Assembly: GCA_024653385.1 (NCBI GenBank)
Contig: JANLFZ010000064.1
Location: 1-18,103 of the forward strand
Source of the DNA: Thermoguttaceae bacterium
Lineage (GTDB): Bacteria > Planctomycetota > Planctomycetia > Pirellulales > Thermoguttaceae
DNA length: 18,103 bases
Direction of reading: 5' to 3'
Part shown: positions 6,725 to 15,183 of the stretch, one piece after another
How positions within the stretch are numbered: position 1 is the stretch's first letter
Layout of the letters: each line of letters begins with the position of its first letter
Position numbers and translations under genes: made by a program
Notes under the pieces: model-generated
What the model saw: only the letters and a program-made list of their open reading frames with translations
Told to the model about the DNA's origin: nothing
Databases searched by the model: none

Positions 6725-9541
6725 ATGACCGAACGCCGGACGCGCCCGATCGAGTCGTTCGCCGGGTCCGTCGTGGGCCCCGGGGCGCTCGACGAACGCC
6801 TCCGGTTCGTGGTCGACGGGGCGCTGGCGGGGACGTTGTTCGTGGTGCCGGCGCTGATGGGCGGGCGCCAGGCGCTGGGGCAATGGGCGCTGGTCACGCT
6901 GGCCGTCGCGGCCGGCATGGCCTGGGCCGTGCGCCAGGGGCTTCGCCGTCGGCCCGCGTGGCGTCCCTGCCCGGGCCTCGTGGTGCTCGGCGCGGCAATC
7001 GCCCTGGTGATCGTCCAGTGGTTGCCGCTGGGCCCTTCGGCGGTGGCCAGGCTGTCGCCCCACGTTCCCGAGATCCTGCCGCTGTGGAATGCGCCAATAG
7101 ACCAACCGGCAAGCCTGGGACCCTGGGCGCGGCTTTCCCTCGCGCCGGCGGCCACGAAGGCCGGTCTGATCGTGCTGATCGCCTATGCGTTGCTCTTCTT
7201 CGTGACCGTGCAGAGAATCAAGACGCTCGACGACCTCGAGCGCGTGTTGCGATGGTGCGGCACGGCGGCCGTGGCCATGGCGATCTTCGGTCTGGTGCAG
7301 TATTTCGCCGGCAACGGCCGGTTCTACTGGTTCTACGAGCACCCCTATTCCGACACGCTCGACGTGGTCAAGGGCAGCTTCACCAACCGCAACCATTTCG
7401 CCCATTTTCTGGCATTGGGCATCGGGCCGCTCATCGGTTGGGTCCAGAGCGTCCACCATCGCAAGACGCGCCGCGACGCGCCGGGCGAATGGACCGAGGC
7501 CGACGACGCCCGGAACCGGCTCCGTCTCGGGCTGCTTGCGGCAGCGATTGGGGTCGTGCTGCTGGCCGGCCTGCTGTCGCTTTCCAAGGGCGGCATCGTG
7601 GCGATCGTCGCCGCGGCCGTCGTGGCGACCGCCGTCGCCTGGAGGGCCTCGGCCCTGGGAGGCCGGTACGTGATCGCCCTGGCCGGCGCGGGCATGTTGC
7701 TGGTCGCGCTGGCGACGCTGGCCGCCTTCGATCGCCTGCCCGAGCGCCTGGGCGCGCTCTCGTCCGGATCGCTCGACGCGATGGACAAGAACCACGCGCG
7801 CCGCAACATCTGGGCGGCCGTGGCGCGGGCCATTCCGCAATTCGCGGTCCTGGGCGCGGGCGTGGGCAGCCATCGCGAAGTCTACCCCATGTTCTTCGAC
7901 GCGCCCCTCGAATCGCGCACCGAGTTCACCCACGCCGAGAACAGCTACCTTCAACTGGGCCTGGAGACGGGCGCGGCCGGGCTGGTGCTGGCCGCGACGG
8001 GCATGGGACTCTGCGCGGCATGGTGCATCGGCACGTTGCGCCGTGCGATGTCGTCCCGGGCGTTCGTCGCGGCCGGCGCGATCGCCGCCAGCCTCGCCGC
8101 CAGCGCGATCCACGCCGCCGTCGACTTCGTGTGGTACGTCCCCGGGTGCATGGTCATGGTCGTCATCCTGGCGGCCGCGGCGTTTGGTTGCCGACAACTC
8201 GCCGGCGACGCGACGGCCCGCGCAGTGCATGCTCGGCCTTTGGCCAGGGCCGCGGCCTGGGGGTTTGCGGCGGCGCTTGGGGTCGTGGGCGTTTGGATGA
8301 TCGGCGACCGCATCGGTCCCGTGCTGGCCGAGCCCGCATGGCACCGGTACCTGATCGCCCGGAAGCCCGTCGGCGCCTCCTCCAGCGCGCGATCCCTCGA
8401 TGCGGAGGAGGGAGATCCGCTTGCAAGGCGCGACCACGCCGACGCCAACCGCGCGGCCGCCGCCCGGCAGCGTCTGGCGGAACTCGAGGAGGTCGTGCGT
8501 TGGAGTCCGGATCATGCCCGGGCCCGCCTCGAACTGGCCGAGGCCAGTCTGCGCCTGTTCGACCTCTGCCAGATGGGCGCGGAGAACTCGATGTCGCTTT
8601 GCGACGTGCGCGACGCGGTGTTCGCGTCGCGGTTCCCGTCGCGCGAGGCCTTGGAGGCGTGGCTTGCGCGCGCCGTGGGCGAACACTGGGGGCTCTTGCG
8701 CAAGGCGATCGATCAGACCCGGCACGCGCTGCGCCTGTGCCCGCTTCAAGGCAGGGGCTACCTGTTTCTGGCCGAGTTGTGTTTCCTGGAAGGCGAAGGC
8801 GACCGGGCGAAGAACGCCTACCTGGCGCAGGCCGTACGCGTGCGGCCGTACGACGGCGACATCCACCTGGCCGTGGCCCAGCAAGCGCTGCGCGCCGGCG
8901 ACACGGCCGGGTGGCTCGAACATCTGCATCGAGCGTACCAGGCGGGCCGGCCTTATCAACAGCGACTGATCCGCGACCTGATCGCGGCAACGCCGGTCCA
9001 GGGGCTGGGGGCCATGATCGGCTTTCTCATCGACGAGTTTCATCCCAACGTCGATGGCCTACGCGCGATGTACCACGCCGCGACCGAGTTCGAGCGTGCC
9101 GAGCGATTCGCGATGCTGGCGCCGGCGGACCGTCCGGCGGCTTTGGGGGAGGTCCGCGCTCAACTGGCTCCGCTTCGGGCCGGTCTGGCCCGATGGGCCG
9201 AGACCGAGGCCGCCACGAGGTCGGGGACCGAGGCGGCCCGGCTCTGGCTCGACGCGGCGCGATGCTACCGCGAGTTGGCCGACGCGAGGGCCGCGGATTG
9301 CGCCCGCCGCGCGGTCCGTTGCGATCCGAACCAGTACGACGCGCGCCACGAGGCGGCCTTGTGCCTGATCGACGCGCGCGAGTTGGCCGAGGCCGAACCC
9401 CACGTGCAGTGGTGCCTCCAGCGCCGACCCGACGATCGAACGCTCGTGCGACGCTTCCAAGAGGCACTGCGGGAAAGTCTCGACGCGGCCGGCTCCGAGA
9501 CGGCCGGCCAGGCGCTGGGGACTGGGAGGGACCGCCGGTGA
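6725..9541 (+). CDS. O-antigen ligase/polymerase-like membrane protein with C-terminal TPR-like region
   Basis: The product has 938 residues. About the first 535 residues are a polytopic membrane domain with many hydrophobic segments. It carries signatures of the WaaL/Wzy_C (O-antigen ligase) family: NRNHFAHF (from residue 221), the large periplasmic loop ending in RTEFTHAENSYLQLG (His403, Asn406), and a following membrane segment. From about residue 550 to the end the protein is soluble and alpha-helical, with repeated A/L/E-rich helices such as ARLELAEASLRL and GDIHLAVAQQALRAGD, consistent with tetratricopeptide-like repeats. It would polymerise repeat units or transfer the polysaccharide to an acceptor at the periplasmic face; sequence alone does not separate the two. 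It follows the kinase gene closely and overlaps the dehydratase gene by 4 bases. Confidence 0.85.
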   Translation: MTERRTRPIESFAGSVVGPGALDERLRFVVDGALAGTLFVVPALMGGRQALGQWALVTLAVAAGMAWAVRQGLRRRPAWRPCPGLVVLGAAIALVIVQWLPLGPSAVARLSPHVPEILPLWNAPIDQPASLGPWARLSLAPAATKAGLIVLIAYALLFFVTVQRIKTLDDLERVLRWCGTAAVAMAIFGLVQYFAGNGRFYWFYEHPYSDTLDVVKGSFTNRNHFAHFLALGIGPLIGWVQSVHHRKTRRDAPGEWTEADDARNRLRLGLLAAAIGVVLLAGLLSLSKGGIVAIVAAAVVATAVAWRASALGGRYVIALAGAGMLLVALATLAAFDRLPERLGALSSGSLDAMDKNHARRNIWAAVARAIPQFAVLGAGVGSHREVYPMFFDAPLESRTEFTHAENSYLQLGLETGAAGLVLAATGMGLCAAWCIGTLRRAMSSRAFVAAGAIAASLAASAIHAAVDFVWYVPGCMVMVVILAAAAFGCRQLAGDATARAVHARPLARAAAWGFAAALGVVGVWMIGDRIGPVLAEPAWHRYLIARKPVGASSSARSLDAEEGDPLARRDHADANRAAAARQRLAELEEVVRWSPDHARARLELAEASLRLFDLCQMGAENSMSLCDVRDAVFASRFPSREALEAWLARAVGEHWGLLRKAIDQTRHALRLCPLQGRGYLFLAELCFLEGEGDRAKNAYLAQAVRVRPYDGDIHLAVAQQALRAGDTAGWLEHLHRAYQAGRPYQQRLIRDLIAATPVQGLGAMIGFLIDEFHPNVDGLRAMYHAATEFERAERFAMLAPADRPAALGEVRAQLAPLRAGLARWAETEAATRSGTEAARLWLDAARCYRELADARAADCARRAVRCDPNQYDARHEAALCLIDARELAEAEPHVQWCLQRRPDDRTLVRRFQEALRESLDAAGSETAGQALGTGRDRR
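9524..9530 (+). promoter_or_regulatory. Ribosome binding site for the GTG-started dehydratase
   Basis: GGGAGGG lies 7 bases before the GTG at 9538, inside the last codons of the ligase gene. It supports a GTG start that overlaps the preceding TGA, and implies translational coupling. Confidence 0.6.
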
Positions 9542-11106
9542 CCCGCTTGCACGTCGATCGCTTGCCCGTCGCGCCGGCCACGCCCGGTCCTCTGAGCGCC
9601 GCGCCACGCGCGGTCGGGCTCCGGCTGGTCCGACGGCTCCGCGTGGTGGTGCTGGCCCCGGTCATGCTGTTGATCTACTACCTGGCGTATTGCCTGCGGT
9701 TCGACGGGACGCCGGAAGCTCGGGAATTCGAACGCTTTCTGCTGACTGCCCGGTGGATACTGCCGCTGAAGCTGGGCCTCTTCGCCTGGTTCGACGTGGG
9801 TCGAGGATGGCGCCGTCTGGTCACGTACCGGGATTTCGCGGTGTTGGTGCGAGCCGCGACGAGTTGCCTGGTGCTGGCAGTGCTTGTCAACCGGTTCTTG
9901 TTCCGCTGGCCCGTGGTGCCGCGGAGCATCTATCTGTTCGATTGGGGGTTGACCATCGGGGTGTTTGGCGGGGCGTTGGCCTTGATCCATCGAGTCGGCG
10001 AGGCCGGCCGCCGGCACTCGGCGGCCATCGACGTTCTCCTTCGGCGCAAGCCGATTTCATTGGATCTCGAAAGCCTTCGCCGCTGGATCGACGGCCGGAC
10101 GCTATTGGTCACGGGCAGCGCCGGCAGCATCGGTTCGGAGATTTGCCGCCAGCTCTTGCGGTTCTCGCCGCGGCGACTCGTGTTGGTCGATCGCGCCGAG
10201 ACGGGCCAGTTCTTCCTCGAGCGGGAACTCCGCCCGATGGCCGGCCCGGTCGAGCTGGCGGTTTCGATCGCCGACATCCTCGATACGCCGAGGCTCGAAG
10301 CGCTGTTTCGCGAGCACGCCCCCGAGATCGTGTTTCATGCGGCGGCGTACAAACACGTGCCGCTGATGGAGGCGCATCCCGGCGAGGCGGTCAAGAACAT
10401 CGTGCTGGCCACGCGGCGCCTGGCCGACGCCGCGGCGAGGGCCGGCGTCGGCTCGTTCGTGATGATCTCCACCGACAAGGCGGTCAATCCGGCCAGCGTC
10501 ATGGGCGCGTGCAAGCGAGTGGCCGAGATGTACGTCCAGTCGTTGGCGGGCCGGTCGGAGTGCCGTTTCGTCACGGTCCGCTTCGGCAATGTCCTCGACT
10601 CCTCCGGCAGCGTGGTCCAGGTGTTTCGGCAACAGATTGCCGCGGGCGGGCCCGTCACCGTCACCCATCCCCAGATGCGGCGGTTCTTCATGACGATTTC
10701 CGAGGCGGCGCAACTGGTGATCCAGGCCGGGGCGATCGGCGGCGCGGGCGAGATCCTCGCGCTCGACATGGGCCGGCCCGTGCGCATCGTCGACCTGGCC
10801 GCCGACATGATCCGCCTGGCGGGACTTCGCGCGGGCGAGGACATTGCGATCGAGTTCACGGGACTCCGCCCGGGCGAAAAGCTCGACGAGGAGTTGCTCG
10901 GCGCGGGCGAGTCGCCGCGACCCACGTGCCATCCCAAAATCACGGTGGCGGATCATCGCCCCGCCAGCGGCCCAGACGTTCGCGCCGCGATCGACCGGCT
11001 GGAGAACCTGCTGTATGCGCCGGCCGACCAGATCGTCGCCGCACTGGAGCAGATCGTTCCCGAGTTCCGCTCGACGTGGGCGTTCCAGCGCCGACAGGCC
11101 GCGTAG
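9538..11106 (+). CDS. Membrane-anchored UDP-sugar 4,6-dehydratase (CapD/PglF/WbpM class), short form
   Basis: The product has 522 residues. Residues 35-155 hold several membrane segments (LAPVMLLIYYLAYCLRF and others), as in CapD-type proteins. The catalytic extended-SDR domain begins near residue 188 with the NAD-binding TGSAGSIG (192-199). It keeps the family's active-site features: STDK (Thr312-Asp313-Lys314), MGACK (Met322 to Lys326) in place of the usual YxxxK, RFGNVL and LRPGEKLDEELL. The reaction expected is conversion of a UDP-N-acetylhexosamine to its 4-keto-6-deoxy form, the first step to sugars such as bacillosamine or FucNAc. Family members are about 590-660 residues. Here the ~110-residue CoA-binding-like domain between membrane part and catalytic part appears absent. 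The open frame continues far upstream of 9538, but that part is out-of-frame with the ligase gene and not real. Confidence 0.9.
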   Translation: MTRLHVDRLPVAPATPGPLSAAPRAVGLRLVRRLRVVVLAPVMLLIYYLAYCLRFDGTPEAREFERFLLTARWILPLKLGLFAWFDVGRGWRRLVTYRDFAVLVRAATSCLVLAVLVNRFLFRWPVVPRSIYLFDWGLTIGVFGGALALIHRVGEAGRRHSAAIDVLLRRKPISLDLESLRRWIDGRTLLVTGSAGSIGSEICRQLLRFSPRRLVLVDRAETGQFFLERELRPMAGPVELAVSIADILDTPRLEALFREHAPEIVFHAAAYKHVPLMEAHPGEAVKNIVLATRRLADAAARAGVGSFVMISTDKAVNPASVMGACKRVAEMYVQSLAGRSECRFVTVRFGNVLDSSGSVVQVFRQQIAAGGPVTVTHPQMRRFFMTISEAAQLVIQAGAIGGAGEILALDMGRPVRIVDLAADMIRLAGLRAGEDIAIEFTGLRPGEKLDEELLGAGESPRPTCHPKITVADHRPASGPDVRAAIDRLENLLYAPADQIVAALEQIVPEFRSTWAFQRRQAA

Positions 11107-11180
11107 CGCCCGCAAGAGAACCGATCGGGGCAACAAGGATTGGCAAGGCGAACCGGCGCCGGCCGCTTCGCACAACCACC

Positions 11181-12497
11181 ATGAGCGTGACCGACATCCG
11201 ACGAACCGGCAAAGCCGTTTCAAGGCGCGCGGCGGCCGCGCGCGCGCAGACCGGGACGACGACGGCGGTTCCGCTTGGGCGCAATTTCGCCTGGACCTTT
11301 CTCGGCAATTGCGTGTATGCCGGCTGCCAATGGGGCATGGTCATCGCGCTGGCCAAGCTGGGCACGGTCGAGATGCTCGGCCAGTTTGCCCTGGGGTTGG
11401 CGGTCTCGGCCCCGGTGATGCTCTTGGCCAGTCTGCACCTCCGCGGCCTTCAGGCGACCGATGTGGCGCGCGAGTTCGCCTTCGCCGATTACCTTGGGCT
11501 TCGTCTGGCCTCGACGGCGGCGGCGCTGGGAGTCATCGCCTTGATCGGCTGGGTGGTTTCGCCACGGTCGGCTCCCGTCGTCCTCGCCGTGGGATTGAGC
11601 AAGGCCGTCGAATCGCTTAGCGACGTGATTTTCGGGCTCTTCCAGCAGCGCGAACGCATGGATCGGGTGGCGCGATCGGCGATGCTCAAAGGGCCGCTTT
11701 CGCTCGTCGCCTTCACTGCCGCGCTGGCAGCCGGCGGCAGCCTGGTGGGGGCCGTGCTCGCCCTGGCCGCGGTCTGGACCGCGGTGCTGGTCGGCTACGA
11801 CCTGCCTGCCGCCCGGCGGGAGTTGGCCCGCGCGGGCCGGCACGGCCGGCTCGTTCCCCGATTCCATCCGCCCACGCTGCGAAGACTCTTTCGTCTGGCG
11901 GCTCCGCTGGGGGTGGTGATGTTTCTCCTTTCGCTCCAATCGAATCTTCCGCGGTTTTTCCTTGGCTGGTACTGGGGCGAGCGGGAATTGGGGATCTTCG
12001 CCGCAATGGCGTGGTTCGTCGCCATCGGCACCCAGGTGATGACGGCCCTGGGGCAGTCGGCCAGCCCCCGCCTGGCGAGGCACTGGGCCGAAGGGGACCG
12101 GGCCGCGTTCCATCGGCTCGTGCGACGGCTCCTCGCCGTGGGGGCGGCAGCCGGGACGCTGGGCGTGGCAACAGCCGCGGTCTTCGGACGGCCCCTGTTG
12201 GGCGCGCTGTATCGCCCCGAGTACGCCGGCCATCCAGCCGTCTTCGTCTGCGTGATGGGCGCCGGAGGGCTACTGTACCTCAACTCGGTCCTCGGGTTCG
12301 CGGCCACGGCGAGCCGCCGGATTGCCGGGCAGCCGGTCGTCCTGGGCGCGTGCGTGACCCTGTCGCTGGCCGCGTGTGCGGCGCTGGTGCCCCCTTGGGG
12401 AATGCTCGGCGGCGCCCTGGCCATGCTCGCCACAGCGGCGGCGCTGGTGGTCGGGTACGGAGTACTTCTGGTGCGTTCGCCTCGCAAGGGTCCGTGA
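11181..12497 (+). CDS. Wzx-like polysaccharide flippase (MOP superfamily)
   Basis: The product has 438 residues and is strongly hydrophobic, with about 10-12 predicted membrane segments starting near residue 35 (NFAWTFLGNCVYAGCQWG). The pattern matches polysaccharide transporters of the MOP/PST group: an N-terminal NFAWTFLGN motif, a middle SDVIFGLFQQRERMD that fits the loop before the central helices, and LRRLFRLAAPLGVVMFLLSLQSNLPRFFLGWY at the second half. The role is to flip the lipid-linked repeat unit to the periplasmic face. It lies 74 bases after the dehydratase. The ATG at 11181 has no clear Shine-Dalgarno sequence, and no alternative in-frame ATG lies close upstream. No sign of truncation. 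Confidence 0.85.
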   Translation: MSVTDIRRTGKAVSRRAAAARAQTGTTTAVPLGRNFAWTFLGNCVYAGCQWGMVIALAKLGTVEMLGQFALGLAVSAPVMLLASLHLRGLQATDVAREFAFADYLGLRLASTAAALGVIALIGWVVSPRSAPVVLAVGLSKAVESLSDVIFGLFQQRERMDRVARSAMLKGPLSLVAFTAALAAGGSLVGAVLALAAVWTAVLVGYDLPAARRELARAGRHGRLVPRFHPPTLRRLFRLAAPLGVVMFLLSLQSNLPRFFLGWYWGERELGIFAAMAWFVAIGTQVMTALGQSASPRLARHWAEGDRAAFHRLVRRLLAVGAAAGTLGVATAAVFGRPLLGALYRPEYAGHPAVFVCVMGAGGLLYLNSVLGFAATASRRIAGQPVVLGACVTLSLAACAALVPPWGMLGGALAMLATAAALVVGYGVLLVRSPRKGP

Positions 12498-12518
12498 AAC
12501 CCAGGGAGCATGCCGGCC

Positions 12519-13643
12519 ATGACGATGCGCGTGCTGCACGTGGTCGGGCGGATGAACGCCGGCGGCGTCGAAACATGGCTTCTTCGCGTGCTGCGACGAG
12601 CGGACCGCGGGCAACTCGAGATGGACTTTCTCGTGCACGACGAACGGCCCGGCCTGTACGACGACGAGATCCGCCGGTTGGGCTCCGCCGTGTTGCGCTG
12701 TCCCTATCCCCGGCGACCGTGGCGGTTCGCCCGCTCCTTCCGCCGTGCCCTGCGCGAGCACGGCCCTTACGATGTCATCCACAGCCACGTCCACCATTAC
12801 AGCGGATACGTGCTCAAGCTGGCCCGGTCGGAGGGTGTCGCCCGTCGGATCGCGCACAGCCACAACGACCGGGCGGCGGCCGAATCGGGCGTCTCCCTCG
12901 GGCGCCGGGCGTACCTAGCCATCAGCCGGCATTGGCTCCGCCGGCACGCCACGGCCCGCCTCGCGTGCAGCCGTTCGGCCGGGGTGTCGCTGTTCGGTCG
13001 CCCGTGGCTGACGGATTCCCGGGCCCGGGTGGTGCATTACGGGGTCGACCTGGCGGAGTTCGCCGCCCCGGCCGACGGCGCGGCGGTGCGCAAGGAACTG
13101 GGACTTGCACCCGACGACTTCGTGCTGGGGCACGTGGGCCGCTATTGCCCCCAAAAGAACCACCGCTTCTTGTTGGACATTGCGGCCGAGGCAGCGCGGC
13201 GCGAGCCGCGCATACGCCTGTTGCTGTTGGGCGAAGGCCCCTTGCGCGCGGAGATCGACGCGCAAGCAAGGGTCTTGGGGCTTGGCGACCGGGTAACGGC
13301 GCTGGGGGTTCGCCGCGACGTGCCCCGGGTTCTGGCAGCGGTCGATGTGTTCGTGTTTCCGTCGCTCTGGGAAGGGTTGCCGCTGGCCGTGCTCGAGGCC
13401 CAGGCAGCGGGACTTCCTTGCGTGGTGTCCGACCGCGTGACCGCCGAGGCGGACGCCATCCGATCACTGGTGTACCGGCGAAGCCTCGACCAGGACGCGG
13501 CTGCCTGGGTCGACGCGATCCGGGAGGCCCGGCCGGCGCGCATGCCGCGGCAACAAGCCGTCGCCGCGCTGGCCGGTTCAACGTTCGACCTCGAGCGCAC
13601 CCCGAGGGTTCTGTGGGAAATCTATGGCGCCGCGTGCTGTTAA
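12519..13643 (+). CDS. Family GT4 glycosyltransferase
   Basis: The product has 374 residues with no signal peptide, so it is cytoplasmic or membrane-associated. It has a GT-B layout. The N-terminal domain opens with MRVLHVVGRMNAGGVET, whose glycine loop is typical of GT4 enzymes, and contains DVIHSHVHHYSGY. The C-terminal domain contains LGHVGRYCPQKNH and FPSLWEGLPLAVLEAQAAG, with the EX7E pair at Glu285 and Glu293 that contacts the sugar nucleotide. The acceptor and donor sugar cannot be named; EpsF/CapM-like retaining transfer to a lipid-linked intermediate is likely. An ATG at 12510 is also in frame, but AGGGAG (12503-12508) is too close to it and well placed for 12519. It overlaps the next gene by 20 bases. 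Confidence 0.88.
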   Translation: MTMRVLHVVGRMNAGGVETWLLRVLRRADRGQLEMDFLVHDERPGLYDDEIRRLGSAVLRCPYPRRPWRFARSFRRALREHGPYDVIHSHVHHYSGYVLKLARSEGVARRIAHSHNDRAAAESGVSLGRRAYLAISRHWLRRHATARLACSRSAGVSLFGRPWLTDSRARVVHYGVDLAEFAAPADGAAVRKELGLAPDDFVLGHVGRYCPQKNHRFLLDIAAEAARREPRIRLLLLGEGPLRAEIDAQARVLGLGDRVTALGVRRDVPRVLAAVDVFVFPSLWEGLPLAVLEAQAAGLPCVVSDRVTAEADAIRSLVYRRSLDQDAAAWVDAIREARPARMPRQQAVAALAGSTFDLERTPRVLWEIYGAACC

Positions 13644-15183
13644 TCCGATCGCCGTAAAGACCAACGCCCGGGCCCGCCCAGCGCGCGGGCGGCCGATGCG
13701 CCGGGACGACCTGCGCGCGACTGGCGGCCGAGCGGCCCAATTACGTTGGCGTTGGTCATCGCCGGCATGGACCGGCGCCCTGTGCGCCGTGGCGGCCGGA
13801 CTGGTCTGGTCGGCCCACGGCATGACCATCTCGCTCTTGTGTCCGATTGCCGTCGTGACGGCGGGCCTGGCCGTTGCCTCGGTCTTGTGCGAGGCGCCGC
13901 GCGGCGTGTGGTCGTGCGCGGGAATGTATCTGTTGGTCTACGCGGTATTCCACTTCGGAGCCGTGGCGCTCTATGCCGTTGGGATCGACGCCGAAGACGC
14001 CATGGCCGGCGCGCTGCGCATGGACTGGTTCTTCGGCCCGTACACCTGCCAGGGCCTGGCCATCGCGGTCTTGGGTTGCTGCGCATGCGCGTCGGGCGCG
14101 ATGGTCGCGCTTGGGCGTAGGGAATCGCCGCCGGACCGGCGCCTGCGGGACGATGCGGACCGGACCTTGCGCGGGCTGTTCGGCCTGGCCGGCACTCTGG
14201 CACTGGGTACGACCATCGCGGTATGGCTGGGCGCCGTCATGGCCAAAGGCGGCCTTCAGGTGCTCTTCGGGTCGTACCAGGCCTTTCTGGCGTGCGCCAC
14301 GCTCGAAAAGAGCGTGTTCATCCAGTCGGGCATCCTGGTGGGGGTGACCTTGGTGGCCGCGGCCTCGCCTTCCCTCTGGCGCACCGCGGGGATGCTCTTG
14401 TTCGTGTTCTGGACCCTGCTGACGCTGCCGCTGGGCCTTAGGACCGGAATTCTCTTTCCCTTGGCCGGCGCCCTGGTGGTCCATGCCCGGCGTCGCAGGC
14501 CGGTCTCGACCCTCACGTTCGTCGCCGCGGTGGTCGCGCTGCTCGTGGTGGTTTCGGCGGTGAAGCAAGTCCGTCAGACGGGCTTGGGCGAAGCGAGGTT
14601 CCGGGATATCGCATCGAGCCCATTGGGCGGCCTGGCCGAATTGGGCTACTCGTTGCGGCCCGTGGTCGAGGTGGTGCGCTGGGCCGACCAGGGAGAGCCG
14701 TACCTCTTGGGCGCGACGTACGCCAACCCGTTCCGCCGCGCGCTGGCGAGGCTGGCCCCGTGGTTGGGCCGCACCGACGCCCAGAACGACGACCTGCTGA
14801 TGAACGTACTCGTGGTCCGGCTGGTCGGGGCCATCGGCTTCTCGGTCGTGGCCGAGGCCCACCGCAACTTCGGCGTGCCCGGCGTCGTGCTGATCCTGTT
14901 CGGGATCGGGTATCTCATGGGGCGGATGGACCGCTGGCGGGTCTCTGGTTGGCACGACGCCGCGGCGGGGATGATCTTCATACCGCTGCTGATCGAAGTG
15001 CGCAATGCGTTCGTCCCGGTGCCCGTCCAGATCGCCTTGGGATTGATTTCTCTGGGGGCGGTTCGCTGGGCGCTGTCGGGCGTGGTCCGCGGCACGCGGG
15101 GCAGGCAGACCAGGCCGTCTTTGCTGCCGGCGGGCCCCGTGCCTGTCGCAAACTCGAATGGTCATAGCGCGCCATGGAACTGA
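13624..15183 (+). CDS. Second polymerase-like membrane protein (Wzy candidate)
   Basis: The product has 519 residues. A basic, Arg/Pro-rich N-terminus of about 45 residues is followed by roughly ten hydrophobic segments. The profile resembles oligosaccharide repeat-unit polymerases: short membrane helices, a central LPLGLRTGILFPLAGALVVHARRRRP turn, a large hydrophilic loop (about residues 315-400, with VRQTGLGEARFRD and LGRTDAQNDD), and late EAHRNFGVPGVVLILFGIGYLMGR, a pattern seen in Wzy proteins. Wzy sequences diverge strongly, so the call rests on topology and on position between two glycosyltransferase genes. It would link repeat units in the periplasm. GGGAAA at 13615-13620 is close to the ATG; an ATG at 13696 is an alternative start. 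Confidence 0.7.
   Translation: MAPRAVNPIAVKTNARARPARGRPMRRDDLRATGGRAAQLRWRWSSPAWTGALCAVAAGLVWSAHGMTISLLCPIAVVTAGLAVASVLCEAPRGVWSCAGMYLLVYAVFHFGAVALYAVGIDAEDAMAGALRMDWFFGPYTCQGLAIAVLGCCACASGAMVALGRRESPPDRRLRDDADRTLRGLFGLAGTLALGTTIAVWLGAVMAKGGLQVLFGSYQAFLACATLEKSVFIQSGILVGVTLVAAASPSLWRTAGMLLFVFWTLLTLPLGLRTGILFPLAGALVVHARRRRPVSTLTFVAAVVALLVVVSAVKQVRQTGLGEARFRDIASSPLGGLAELGYSLRPVVEVVRWADQGEPYLLGATYANPFRRALARLAPWLGRTDAQNDDLLMNVLVVRLVGAIGFSVVAEAHRNFGVPGVVLILFGIGYLMGRMDRWRVSGWHDAAAGMIFIPLLIEVRNAFVPVPVQIALGLISLGAVRWALSGVVRGTRGRQTRPSLLPAGPVPVANSNGHSAPWN

Noticed and set aside
6572..9043. 823-residue reverse-strand open frame opposite the ligase gene
   Set aside because: This is a common antisense artefact in GC-rich DNA. 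The translation is rich in His, Arg, Gln and Gly with no domain, while the + strand encodes a convincing protein.
6394..9537. Very long open frame joined to the dehydratase, giving an apparent 1570-residue protein
   Set aside because: It lies in a different frame over the kinase and ligase genes, which carry real domains. The Arg/Pro/Gly-rich translation has no motif, and only the part from 9538 onward shows a family match.
9690..11180. Upstream extension of the flippase frame
   Set aside because: It overlaps the dehydratase coding region in another frame and is Arg/Pro/Gly-rich without motifs. The flippase starts at 11181.
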